16,969 bases of DNA from Bacteroidales bacterium (GTDB lineage Bacteria; Bacteroidota; Bacteroidia; Bacteroidales; WCHB1-69), in NCBI GenBank assembly GCA_016285615.1, contig JAEERB010000046.1, positions 1 to 16,969 on the forward strand, in the 5' to 3' direction. The notes beneath the pieces were generated by a model. The model saw only the letters and a list, made by a program, of their open reading frames with translations, had not been told where the DNA came from and searched no databases. Shown here in pieces: positions 7,600 through 15,570 of the stretch. Position 1 is the first letter of the stretch. Each line of letters starts with the position of its first letter. Position numbers and translations under genes: made by a program.

Positions 7600-8814
7600 A
7601 TGGACACCTACATCTTTCGCAAACAAATCCACCGCCTGCCTGGCAAAGTAATTCACCATGTGCCGCTGCCTGAACCGCAGGTGGTTGAAGGCCACGGGGC
7701 ACGGGCGCAAATCGGTGAGATTTGTAAAAGGAACGGATATAAACAGGTACTTCTGGTAACTGACCAAACGCTGCACAATTTGGGCTACGAACAGAAAATT
7801 GTGCAATCGCTGGAAGAGTCCGGCGTCGGCTGTAAAGTGTTTGCCGATATCAACTCAGAGCCGACGGCTGCCTTGATAACCGCTGGTCGCAAAGCTGCCC
7901 TCGAGTGCAATGCCGAGTGCGTCATCGCCCTTGGCGGCGGCTCAGTGATGGACACCTGTAAGATGATCGTGGCCGGTGTTCGCTTGCCACACATGCGCAC
8001 GCGCGCCCTGCTGCTCAAGTTTTTGGTCGTGCCGGGCAAAACATTGCCGATGATATCGGTGCCCTCTACTGCAGGCACTGGCGCTGAGATTACCGTGGGT
8101 GCCGTGGTGACCCGCAATCGTGGCGTGAAGGGCTCAACCGTTCTTATTGGTCTAAATGTGACACATGTGGTTCTCGACAGCGAGCTGACCATACACGCAC
8201 CGCAAATGGTGACCGCCGCCTGTGGCATGGACGCTCTGAGTCATGTGGTGGAAGGGGCTGTCAGCGATGTGGACCCCGACGAGGAAAATATGCGACTGTC
8301 AATGGAAGGTACGCGCCTCATTTTGCAGCATCTGCCCGTGGTGATGCGTGAGCCCGAGAATGTGGAGTCGCGGTTGGCGATGTGTCGCGCCGCTATGTAC
8401 GGTGGCAATGCTATCAATACGCAACTGGCTGGCTATGTGCACGCTTTTGCCCATAGTATCGGTGCCAAATACCATATCCCCCACGGCCAGGCCATTACGC
8501 TGATGATGTTGCCTGTGTTGGAGTACCAAAAAGAGTCATGCCTGACGAAATATGCGATGTTGGCACGCTATTGCCATCTTGTCGAAGAGAACGCTTCCGA
8601 CAGCGATGCCGCCGAGGCATTCTTGCAGGCCATTCGCCATCTAATCACAACTTGCGGTTTGGATAATCTTCCCTTGCCAGTGAAAGTGGTAGATTACGAG
8701 GAGCTTACCCACATGATTGCCGCCGACTCCATCAATTACTCCGCCCCGATGACATTCAGCAACGAAGATATTGTGCGAGTGCTGGAAGAAGTGACAAAAG
8801 TGACAAATTCATAA
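7600..8814 (+). CDS. Iron-containing alcohol dehydrogenase family protein
   Basis: This 404-residue cytoplasmic oxidoreductase belongs to the group III (Fe-dependent) alcohol dehydrogenases, which interconvert alcohols and aldehydes with NAD(P). The nucleotide-binding half shows ALGGGSVMD (110-118) and VPSTAGTGAE (154-163). The metal site is complete by comparison with FucO-type enzymes: D211 and H215 in GMDALSHVVE, H281 in HAFAHS with the conserved H285, and H295 in IPHG. The length is slightly above the usual 380-390, with the excess in the N-terminal 30 residues. The substrate cannot be told from sequence. An aldehyde dehydrogenase lies two genes downstream, which suggests a linked alcohol-aldehyde-acid route. 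ATG at 7600 is the first reasonable start and follows a promoter-like box. Confidence 0.92.
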   Translation: MDTYIFRKQIHRLPGKVIHHVPLPEPQVVEGHGARAQIGEICKRNGYKQVLLVTDQTLHNLGYEQKIVQSLEESGVGCKVFADINSEPTAALITAGRKAALECNAECVIALGGGSVMDTCKMIVAGVRLPHMRTRALLLKFLVVPGKTLPMISVPSTAGTGAEITVGAVVTRNRGVKGSTVLIGLNVTHVVLDSELTIHAPQMVTAACGMDALSHVVEGAVSDVDPDEENMRLSMEGTRLILQHLPVVMREPENVESRLAMCRAAMYGGNAINTQLAGYVHAFAHSIGAKYHIPHGQAITLMMLPVLEYQKESCLTKYAMLARYCHLVEENASDSDAAEAFLQAIRHLITTCGLDNLPLPVKVVDYEELTHMIAADSINYSAPMTFSNEDIVRVLEEVTKVTNS

Positions 8815-8855
8815 ATTATATCTCGCGATAATAAATTAACTAAAATACAGACATC

Positions 8856-9251
8856 ATGAAAAAATCAATCCTGTTAATCTTTTTGCTGATGGCAGCAACG
8901 GTTACCTTTTCCCAAAACGAATTGACATTTGTTGTGGAGGGATATTCGCCTTACTACAATCAAGTGCGCGTTGTTAACGAAACATCTTTTTCAAATTTCC
9001 ATTGCCGACTGGCCTATCTCAATGATGACTATAGCACCAAAGAGGTCTTTGGCCATTTCGAGCTCAAGGGGAGAGGCGATGTGGATACAAATACCGAAAA
9101 CAGAAATGCGATTTCCAAAGGTTCGTTGATGGGCATCCAATTCCCAAAAGATTTCAATAAGGAAGTGTCTCTGGTGGTGGAATATAAAGACTTCCCGATG
9201 TTACATGTAATTATCCTGCGTCTTATTAGTCCGGACTCTGAATACGAATAA
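8856..9251 (+). CDS. Small exported protein of unknown function
   Basis: This 131-residue protein is not recognised. It starts with a clear signal peptide (MKKSILLIFLLMAATVTFS, cleavage likely between S19 and Q20), giving a mature protein of about 112 residues. There is no lipobox cysteine, so it is probably periplasmic or secreted rather than a lipoprotein. The mature part alternates hydrophobic and polar residues (for example ELTFVVEGYSPYYNQVRVV, HFELKGRGDVDT, VSLVVEYKDF), consistent with a small beta-sandwich. Its C-terminus is acidic (SPDSEYE). It is 41 bp after the alcohol dehydrogenase gene and on the same strand, but an exported protein has no obvious link to that cytoplasmic enzyme. 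Codon use looks normal for the window and the reading frame is intact. Confidence 0.75.
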   Translation: MKKSILLIFLLMAATVTFSQNELTFVVEGYSPYYNQVRVVNETSFSNFHCRLAYLNDDYSTKEVFGHFELKGRGDVDTNTENRNAISKGSLMGIQFPKDFNKEVSLVVEYKDFPMLHVIILRLISPDSEYE

Positions 9252-9282
9252 AGAACAAAGAACAAAATTCAGAATTCAAAGA

Positions 9283-9332
9283 GATTCCTTCGACGGTGTT
9301 TTCGACAAGCTCAACCACCGCCTCGGAATGAC
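9283..9332. repeat. Palindromic repeat-like element upstream of the aldehyde dehydrogenase gene
   Basis: The ends form an imperfect inverted repeat: GATTCC...GGTG at 9283-9298 against CACC...GGAATGAC at 9316-9332. The middle contains two TTCGAC copies, one within TTCGACAAGCTCA. It is non-coding and GC-richer than its flanks. It resembles short palindromic elements dispersed in Bacteroidota intergenic regions, but only one copy is in this window, so its repeat status is inferred. Confidence 0.4.
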
Positions 9333-9360
9333 ACCAACAATTAAACAATCAACACCCCAA

Positions 9361-9430
9361 CAACTCTTAACCCCTTAGTTCCTTAACTTCTTAACTTCTC
9401 ACTTCTCACAATTCACTTCTCACTTCCAAA
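9361..9430 (+). repeat. CT-rich degenerate tandem repeat in the aldehyde dehydrogenase leader
   Basis: The tract is built of imperfect units of the types CTTAACTT and TTCTCAC (for example ACTTCTCACTTCTCAC), almost lacking G. It ends about 10 bp before the ATG at 9441. It would give an unstructured leader. No hairpin or promoter box is clear inside it. It may be a low-complexity expansion without function. Confidence 0.45.
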
Positions 9431-9440
9431 TTTCATAATA

Positions 9441-10856
9441 ATGTACACTAACGAACAAATCCAACAAATCGTCGCCACACAGCGGAAATTCTTCCGTACA
9501 GGCGCTACATTACCCATAAAATGGAGAATAGAGCAACTCAAGAAGCTCAAAACGGCGGTCAAGGCATACGCTACCGATTTTGAGGATGCTTTGATTGAAG
9601 ACCTTGGCCGCAGCAGGGTGGAGGCGTACCTTTGCGATGTGGGTCCTATCATTGTGGAAGTCAATGAGATGATACGAGGTCTGCGCCGTTGGGCGCGCCC
9701 AGAGACGCACTTCAGCGGCTTGATGAGCTTCCCTAGTATGATAACCAAAGTCTATAAGATGCCCTACGGTGTGTCGTTGGTTATCAGTCCGTTCAACTTT
9801 CCGATATTGCTCACTATCGGCGTGGTGGCGGCAGCGATGTGTGGTGGCAACACCGTGGTGATTAAGTCCAGCTCGAAGTCGGCCGCCTGCACGGCGGTGC
9901 TCAAGCGCTTCTTCGCCGAAGTGTTCCCGCCCGAGTACATCACGCTCATCGACGGCGGTCACGATGTGGCCGATATGTGCCTGGCACAGCGCTTCGACAA
10001 GATTTTCTACACCGGCTCGCCTGCGGTGGGCAAGCATGTGATGGCCGAGGCTGCCAAGAACCTCACCCCTGTGGCACTGGAACTGGGCGGCGAGACAGGC
10101 AACTGGTGCGTGGTGCGTAAAGATGCCGACCTGAAAGATGCGGCTCGCAAAATTGCTTTCTTCAAATTGTGCAATTCGGGACAAATCTGTATCAATATCA
10201 ACCAGATAGCTGTAGCCCAAGAAGTGGCTGAGCCCTTCTTGGAAGAGCTGAAAAAGGCGTTCGTGGCACAGATTGGCGAGCATCCAATCGACAATCCCGA
10301 GTATCCCAAGCTCATCACAACAGCCGCCTACGACAAGTGCGCGGCATTGGCTGACGAGTATCGCGAACGCATCGTGTTTGGCGGTGAAGGTCATCGCGAA
10401 ACCTGCCGTTACGCGCCCACACTCATCTATCCCGTGAAGGCCGACGAGCATATCGTGCAGCACGAGCTCTTCAACCCACTGTTGCCCATAGTTCCCTTCC
10501 CCGATGCCGAGGTTGATGCCATCATGGACATCATCGCCGAACGTGAGCATCCGTTAGCTATGTATCTGTTTACCAAAAATTTGAAATGGGCGAAACGTAC
10601 CATGCAAACCCAACAGTACGGAGGCGGCTGCATCAACGAGGTGTGTATCCACATGATGGTGAAAGGCGTGCCGTTCAACGGCGTGGGCCATTCGGGCATG
10701 GGCGCCTACCACGGAGAGTGGGGTTTCCGCGAGTTCACACACCCGCAGACTGTCCTCAAAGGAAGTACCCGTTTCAACCTTTCTCTGCGCGAGCATCCCT
10801 ACACGGGCAAGGCCGGGGAAACGAAGATGAAGCTTTTAAAAATGTTTGAACGCTAA
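9441..10856 (+). CDS. Aldehyde dehydrogenase family protein (ALDH3-like, atypical active-site loops)
   Basis: This 471-residue enzyme belongs to the NAD(P)-dependent aldehyde dehydrogenase superfamily. Its compact length and the C-terminal HPYTGKAGETKMKLLKMFE are like class 3 enzymes. Visible sites are the oxyanion-hole asparagine N119 in SPFNFP, K142 in VVIKSSSKS (cofactor), the Rossmann turn YTGSPAVGK (190-198), the general base E214 in ALELGGE, the nucleophile C250 in NSGQIC, and ELFNPLLP (342-349) where EIFGP is usual. Odd points: the normally basic residue after ELGG is E218 (GGETGNW for GGKSP), and the segment after the nucleophile is ININQ rather than the common class 3 APDY. Substrate unknown. 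It may oxidise the product of the alcohol dehydrogenase at 7600-8814. DUF4298 follows after 5 bp. Confidence 0.9.
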   Translation: MYTNEQIQQIVATQRKFFRTGATLPIKWRIEQLKKLKTAVKAYATDFEDALIEDLGRSRVEAYLCDVGPIIVEVNEMIRGLRRWARPETHFSGLMSFPSMITKVYKMPYGVSLVISPFNFPILLTIGVVAAAMCGGNTVVIKSSSKSAACTAVLKRFFAEVFPPEYITLIDGGHDVADMCLAQRFDKIFYTGSPAVGKHVMAEAAKNLTPVALELGGETGNWCVVRKDADLKDAARKIAFFKLCNSGQICININQIAVAQEVAEPFLEELKKAFVAQIGEHPIDNPEYPKLITTAAYDKCAALADEYRERIVFGGEGHRETCRYAPTLIYPVKADEHIVQHELFNPLLPIVPFPDAEVDAIMDIIAEREHPLAMYLFTKNLKWAKRTMQTQQYGGGCINEVCIHMMVKGVPFNGVGHSGMGAYHGEWGFREFTHPQTVLKGSTRFNLSLREHPYTGKAGETKMKLLKMFER

Positions 10857-10861
10857 GGGTT

Positions 10862-11218
10862 ATGGCTAATGTTGAAAGAATAGAGCAGATGGAACAACGG
10901 CTTAACCGCGCTTTGGCTGTTGTGCGTAAGATGGATGCTGCATTGGAAGCGTATGAGGATGCGTTGGTGAATTATGAAGCTGTAAAAGAGGATGTTAAGT
11001 GTTTAGACGACTATTTGGGAAGCGAGAGTTGGAAGCAAGATTGTGCCGATGACCAGCAGGGTCTGCTTCCAGCAGATTTGAAACGCGGCGTGCTCAGTGA
11101 AGACGGCATTTGGAATTTGCTGTCGGATTACCGAGAATTAAGTCATCGTTTGGAAATCTTAAAGCTTAATACTGAAAACTCTTTGAAAAATATTCGTAAC
11201 TTTGCACCCTTAAAATAA
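10862..11218 (+). CDS. DUF4298 domain-containing protein
   Basis: The 118-residue protein matches the DUF4298 pattern as I know it. A helical start reads VERIEQMEQRLN (4-15). A central YLGSESWKQDCADDQQGLLP follows (51-70), then the hallmark LKRGVLSEDGIWNLLSDY (73-90). It is predicted soluble, acidic and mostly alpha-helical with coiled-coil character at both ends, without signal peptide or membrane helix. No biochemical function is established for the family to my knowledge. It lies 5 bp after the aldehyde dehydrogenase gene and 4 bp before dxr, so it is almost certainly co-transcribed with at least one of them. A possible promoter for dxr lies inside its last codons. Confidence 0.85.
   Translation: MANVERIEQMEQRLNRALAVVRKMDAALEAYEDALVNYEAVKEDVKCLDDYLGSESWKQDCADDQQGLLPADLKRGVLSEDGIWNLLSDYRELSHRLEILKLNTENSLKNIRNFAPLK
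11197..11204 (+). promoter_or_regulatory. Possible internal promoter for dxr, -7 box TAACTTTG
   Basis: This exact TAnnTTTG match lies within the end of the DUF4298 gene, 18 bp before the GTG start of dxr. If used, the transcript would have a leader of only about a dozen bases. A TTTG at 11182-11185 is too close for a standard -33 box, and the motif also encodes protein, so chance is possible. Confidence 0.3.
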
Positions 11219-11222
11219 TAAG

Positions 11223-12371
11223 GTGAAAAGACGAATTGCCATATTAGGAAGTACAGGCTCCATCGGCACACAAGCGCTCGAGGTAGTGGATAGTTTGCCC
11301 GATCTTCTGCAAGTGGAAGTGCTGGCCGCCTATTCCAATGCCGACCTGCTGATTCAGCAAGCAAAGAAGTACAAGCCCAACATAGTGGTGATTGTTCGCG
11401 AGGACCTTTGCGACAAGGTGAAGTCGGCGCTCTGGGATGACGATATCAAGGTGTTTGCTGGTGAGCAGTCACTGGTGGATGTGGCCGCCATGGACTGTGT
11501 GGACATGGTGCTGTCGGCGATTGTGGGAGTGGCTGGTTTGCGTCCTGCCTATCACGCCATTGAAAGTGGCAAACCGTTGGCCCTGGCCAATAAGGAGACT
11601 TTAGTGGTCGCTGGCTCACTGATGACGGCGACGGCTGCAGCCAAAGGCGTCAATATCTATCCTGTCGACTCGGAGCACTCTGCCATCTTCCAATGTCTGG
11701 CCGGTGAGTTCCATAATCCCATCGAGAAACTCATCATTACCGCATCTGGTGGTCCTTTCCGGGGCAAAGACGCCGCTTTCCTGAAAACGGTGACCCGCGA
11801 AGAGGCGCTGCATCATCCCAACTGGAATATGGGTCCTAAAATCACTATCGACAGCGCGACGATGATGAACAAAGGTCTTGAAATTATCGAGGCAAGCTGG
11901 CTCTTCAATGTGCCTATCGACAAGATTGAAGTGGTGGTGCACCCACAGTCCATCATCCATTCGCTGGTGCAGTTTACCGATGGTGCTGTGAAAGCCCAGC
12001 TGGGATTGCCGGATATGAAACTGCCTATCCAATACGCACTTACCTATCCTGCGCGACAAGCCAATCACTTCCCGAGGTTCTCGTTTGCCGATTATCCGCA
12101 ACTCACTTTCGAGCAGCCCGACCACGAGACCTTCCCCTGCATCTCACTGGCTTGCGAGGCCTTCCGTCAAGGTGGTAGCATGCCTTGCGTGCTTAATGCG
12201 GCCAACGAAGTGGCCGTCCGCAGTTTCTTGCAAGGCGAAATCGGCTTTACCGACATCCCAAAGCATATTGAGAAGTGCTTGTCGGCTATCCCGTTCTCAA
12301 AACCTGCTTCGGTGGACGAGTTCTTGCAAGTAGATGCCGAAACAAGAAAAATAAAATGTGTAAACAATTGA
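11223..12371 (+). CDS. dxr: 1-deoxy-D-xylulose 5-phosphate reductoisomerase
   Basis: Dxr makes 2-C-methyl-D-erythritol 4-phosphate from DXP with NADPH, the committed step of the MEP route to isoprenoids. The 382 residues are close to the family's usual size. The NADPH site is GSTGSIG (9-15). ANKETLV (122-128) is conserved. The metal ligands are D149 and E151 in DSEHSAIFQ and E220 in MMNKGLE. The flexible catalytic loop includes HHPNWNMG (197-204), with ASGGPF (174-179) before it and HPQSIIHS (240-247) after it. The start is a GTG at 11223: translation from it gives the expected KRRIAILGSTG, and no in-frame ATG is near. It is 4 bp after DUF4298 and 63 bp before rseP; dxr next to rseP is a familiar arrangement. 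Confidence 0.97.
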   Translation: MKRRIAILGSTGSIGTQALEVVDSLPDLLQVEVLAAYSNADLLIQQAKKYKPNIVVIVREDLCDKVKSALWDDDIKVFAGEQSLVDVAAMDCVDMVLSAIVGVAGLRPAYHAIESGKPLALANKETLVVAGSLMTATAAAKGVNIYPVDSEHSAIFQCLAGEFHNPIEKLIITASGGPFRGKDAAFLKTVTREEALHHPNWNMGPKITIDSATMMNKGLEIIEASWLFNVPIDKIEVVVHPQSIIHSLVQFTDGAVKAQLGLPDMKLPIQYALTYPARQANHFPRFSFADYPQLTFEQPDHETFPCISLACEAFRQGGSMPCVLNAANEVAVRSFLQGEIGFTDIPKHIEKCLSAIPFSKPASVDEFLQVDAETRKIKCVNN

Positions 12372-12434
12372 TAATCAACAATAATAAAACGACAAACAAA
12401 ACGTTATCCTGTCGAAAATAAAGATATATAAAGG

Positions 12435-13817
12435 ATGAGTATTGCAACCCAAATTATAGGCCTGATAGCCAGTCTCTCGTTGCTGGTTTTTGTTCATGAG
12501 TTAGGACATTACACCTTCGCACGTATATTCCATACCCGCGTTGATAAGTTTTATCTTTTCTTCAATCCCGGGTTCTCGATATTAAGAGCCAAGAAATACG
12601 ACGGCAAGTGGCATTTTAGCTTCTTCTCGTCGGCATCGCCCGCTTCGTTCGACGAACATCCCGAATCGACAGAGTGGGGCATCGGCTGGCTGCCGCTGGG
12701 TGGCTACTGCGCCATCAACGGTATGGTGGATGAAACCACTTCCGCCGATCAGTTGGCCGCTGAGGTGCAGCCGTGGGAATTCCGTGCCAAACCAGCCTGG
12801 CAGCGTCTCTTCATCATCATTGGCGGTGTGTTGGTCAACTTCATCGTGGGTATCCTGATCTACATCGGTATCATGGCGCACTGGGGTAGAGAGTACATCC
12901 CCGTTGAAAATGCCAAGTATGGCTTCCACTTTTCGGCGGCGGCTCAGAAAGCGGGCTTCCAAAATGGCGATATGGTGTTGCTGGTGAATGGTCAAAAACC
13001 TGAAACACTGAGCGATATTACGATGGATATGCTGCTCGACGATGATGTGACTGTACGCGTGCTCCGCGATGGTCAGGAAGTGGATGTGGTGGTGCCTGCC
13101 GACTTTGGAAAGCAGGTGCTGGCCGAAGGTAGTTCCGCCTTCTGTATCTATGATTTCCCCTTCGTCATCGACTCCATTATGCCTAACCATTATGCCGACA
13201 AAGCCGGTTTGCAAAAACACGATAGCCTCGTCGCCATCAACGACTCGACCATGAACTCCTATTTCGACTTCAAGTCGGTGTTTGAGCAGTACAAGGGCAA
13301 AGACCTGATGCTGAGTTATTACCGCAACGATAGTCTGGAAAAACGCGTGGTTCACATCTCCGACGACGGCCTCATTGGCGTGGTGCCCGTTTCCTATTAT
13401 GGTTTTCTGGATACAAAGAAAGTGGAATATGGCTTCTTCGAGGCTATACCCGTCGGTGCAAAATATGGCTTCTCCATATTGGGTAATTATGTGAAACAGT
13501 TTAAGTTAGTCTTTTCAAAAGAAGGAGCTAAGCAGATGGGTGGCTTCGGTACCATCGGCGGCCTCTTCCCGAAAAGTTGGGATTGGCAAGCCTTCTGGAG
13601 TATCACTGCGCTGCTCTCACTGATTTTGGCCTTTATGAACTTCCTGCCCATCCCCATGCTCGATGGTGGCTATATCCTCTTCATTCTCATTGAGATGATT
13701 ACACGCAAGAAACCGAGCGATAAGTTCATCGGCTATGCCAACTATGTGGGTCTCGCCATCGTGCTCGCCCTGCTGATTTACGCCAACGGCATGGACATTT
13801 ACAGGGCGTTTTTTTAG
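12435..13817 (+). CDS. rseP: RseP-type site-2 intramembrane metalloprotease
   Basis: The 460-residue membrane protein is a zinc site-2 protease that cuts substrates within the cytoplasmic membrane, such as anti-sigma factors and remnant signal peptides in studied species. The zinc motif HELGH is at 21-25 in the first membrane helix. A second helix lies near 122-147. Two PDZ-like domains follow (about 155-222 and 240-308, the second with IMPNHYADKAGL). The third zinc ligand is probably D410 in NFLPIPMLDGG (402-412), with helices near 387-403, 410-422 and 433-450. The length and two PDZ repeats fit the RseP subgroup. The region around 45-80 is an insert rich in Phe and Ser. The substrates here are unknown. 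It follows dxr after 63 bp. Confidence 0.93.
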   Translation: MSIATQIIGLIASLSLLVFVHELGHYTFARIFHTRVDKFYLFFNPGFSILRAKKYDGKWHFSFFSSASPASFDEHPESTEWGIGWLPLGGYCAINGMVDETTSADQLAAEVQPWEFRAKPAWQRLFIIIGGVLVNFIVGILIYIGIMAHWGREYIPVENAKYGFHFSAAAQKAGFQNGDMVLLVNGQKPETLSDITMDMLLDDDVTVRVLRDGQEVDVVVPADFGKQVLAEGSSAFCIYDFPFVIDSIMPNHYADKAGLQKHDSLVAINDSTMNSYFDFKSVFEQYKGKDLMLSYYRNDSLEKRVVHISDDGLIGVVPVSYYGFLDTKKVEYGFFEAIPVGAKYGFSILGNYVKQFKLVFSKEGAKQMGGFGTIGGLFPKSWDWQAFWSITALLSLILAFMNFLPIPMLDGGYILFILIEMITRKKPSDKFIGYANYVGLAIVLALLIYANGMDIYRAFF

Positions 13818-13862
13818 TAGTTGAAAATATCAAAAGTGTTTAATGTTTAATAATTTACGATT

Positions 13863-15494
13863 ATGACAAACTCAAAATTACTTGAACAGTTAAAGAAAGT
13901 CGGAATCGACAATCCGAAAGAGATTTATTACAATTTGTCGTACGATGAGTTGTATCAACATGAAATCAATCCTGCTCTGACGGGCTATGATAAGGCCTAC
14001 AAGACCAAAACCGGTGCTTTGTCGGTAGATACGGGCATTTTCACTGGCCGTTCGCCTAAAGATAAATATATTGTTGTGGATGATGAGACTCGCAACAATG
14101 TTTGGTGGGCCACTCCTGGCGTGAAGAACGGTTCTGACAACCATCCCATTACCCCTGAGATTTGGGCCGACCTGAAAGTGCTGAGCGAGAAACAGCTGAA
14201 TAACAAGAATATTTATGTGATGGACGGCTATTGCGGCGCCAACGAGAACTCGCGTCTGAAAATCCGCTTTGTGACCGAGGTGGCTTGGCAGGCTCATTTC
14301 GTAAAGAACATGTTCATCCGCCCCAGCGAAGAGGAACTGAAGGATTTCGAACCCGACTTCGTGGTGCTGAACAGCTGCAAGACGGTCAATCCCAAATGGA
14401 AGGAGCAAGGCTTAAATAGCGAAGTTTACATCGCCTTCAACCTCACCGAGCGTATGGCTTTGATTGGCGGCTCGTGGTATGGCGGCGAGATGAAGAAAGG
14501 TATCTTCTCGGTTATGAACTACTTCCTGCCGTTGCGCGGTATGGCAGCTATGCACTGTTCGGCCAACCAGGGCAAGAAGGGCGACACTGCCATCTTCTTC
14601 GGCCTCTCGGGCACAGGCAAAACCACCTTGTCAACCGACCCCAACAGAGCCTTAATCGGCGATGATGAGCACGGCTGGGACGATAACGGTGTATTCAACT
14701 TCGAAGGCGGCTGCTACGCTAAGTGCATCAACCTGAGCAAGGAGAAAGAACCCGATATCTACAATGCTATCAAGCGCGACGCTCTGCTCGAGAACCTGGT
14801 TATCGATGCAGAAGGCAATATCGACTTCGACTCGGCAGCCAAGACTGAAAACACGCGTGTTTCGTATCCTATCTATCACATTAACAATATTGTGAAGCCC
14901 GTATCAAGAGGTACTCACCCCAGTAAGGTGATTTTCCTCTCGGCAGATGCGTTCGGTGTTCTGCCTCCCGTGGCAGTGCTGAATAGAGAGCAGACAATGT
15001 ACTATTTCTTAAGTGGTTACACTGCAAAGTTGGCTGGTACAGAGCGTGGTATCGTTACTCCTCAACCCACCTTCTCGTCATGCTTCGGTGCCGCCTTCCT
15101 GTTGCTGCATCCTACCAAGTATGCCGAAGAGTTGGCTAAGAAACTCACCGAACACAATGCAACGGCCTACCTCGTCAATACCGGTTGGATTGGCGGCGGC
15201 TACGGCGTGGGCAAGCGTATCTCGTTGAAAGACACCAGAACCATCATTTCGGCTATTCTGAATGATGAGTTAGTTAACTGTGAAACGGAAATCGTGAAAC
15301 CGTTCAATCTCTATATCCCGAAGCATGTTAACAATGTGGACGACAATATCTTGAATCCTGAAAACAGTTGGGCCGACAAGAACGCTTATCGCGAAAGCGC
15401 CAAGACACTGGCCGAGTCGTTCATCAAGAATTTCAACAACTTCACCGAAACGGCCGAAGGTAAGGCTTTGGTTCCCTACGGACCTGTTTTGTAA
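13863..15494 (+). CDS. pckA: Phosphoenolpyruvate carboxykinase (ATP)
   Basis: PckA interconverts oxaloacetate plus ATP and PEP plus CO2 plus ADP in the cytoplasm. In anaerobic Bacteroidota it can run in the carboxylating direction on the path to succinate. The 543 residues match the ATP-type family. Visible sites are R63 in [10 protein letters not shown]206 and K211-K212 in [11 protein letters not shown]231 in MHCSANQG, the P-loop GLSGTGKTT (247-255), the metal-binding D267-D268 in GDDEHGWDD, and R332 in ENTRVSYP. All of these have direct counterparts in the E. coli enzyme. [12 protein letters not shown] (441-452) is also typical. The gene stands 45 bp after rseP and ends before a perfect palindromic terminator. 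No Bacteroidetes -7 box is clear in the short upstream gap, so read-through from rseP is possible. Confidence 0.98.
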   Translation: MTNSKLLEQLKKVGIDNPKEIYYNLSYDELYQHEINPALTGYDKAYKTKTGALSVDTGIFTGRSPKDKYIVVDDETRNNVWWATPGVKNGSDNHPITPEIWADLKVLSEKQLNNKNIYVMDGYCGANENSRLKIRFVTEVAWQAHFVKNMFIRPSEEELKDFEPDFVVLNSCKTVNPKWKEQGLNSEVYIAFNLTERMALIGGSWYGGEMKKGIFSVMNYFLPLRGMAAMHCSANQGKKGDTAIFFGLSGTGKTTLSTDPNRALIGDDEHGWDDNGVFNFEGGCYAKCINLSKEKEPDIYNAIKRDALLENLVIDAEGNIDFDSAAKTENTRVSYPIYHINNIVKPVSRGTHPSKVIFLSADAFGVLPPVAVLNREQTMYYFLSGYTAKLAGTERGIVTPQPTFSSCFGAAFLLLHPTKYAEELAKKLTEHNATAYLVNTGWIGGGYGVGKRISLKDTRTIISAILNDELVNCETEIVKPFNLYIPKHVNNVDDNILNPENSWADKNAYRESAKTLAESFIKNFNNFTETAEGKALVPYGPVL

Positions 15495-15520
15495 GTTTAG
15501 AATTCAAAATCCAAAAATAA

Positions 15521-15550
15521 GAAAAGGGATGCGCATGCGCATCCCTTTTC
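15521..15550. terminator. Bidirectional terminator between pckA and the outer-membrane protein gene
   Basis: This is a perfect 30-bp palindrome: arms of about 13 bp around a GCATGC centre, flanked by A-rich sequence on the left and TTTATTT on the right. It therefore forms a stem followed by U residues in the plus-strand RNA and a similar structure on the minus strand. It lies 26 bp after the pckA stop and 20 bp after the stop of the convergent gene. Confidence 0.88.
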
Positions 15551-15570
15551 TTTATTTCAATAATTTCATT

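Noticed and set aside
8821..8832. TCGCGA-centred near-palindrome after the alcohol dehydrogenase gene as an operator
   Set aside because: The symmetry extends only about six bases, which is expected by chance, and no second copy is nearby.
9510..10550. A 346-codon open frame antisense to the aldehyde dehydrogenase gene
   Set aside because: It lies wholly opposite a gene with clear catalytic motifs. The translation is rich in His, Arg and Gln with no recognisable domain, as expected from the complement of a codon-biased gene.
12582..13355. A 257-codon minus-strand open frame opposite rseP
   Set aside because: It is antisense to a well-supported membrane protease and shows a His-rich, domain-free translation.
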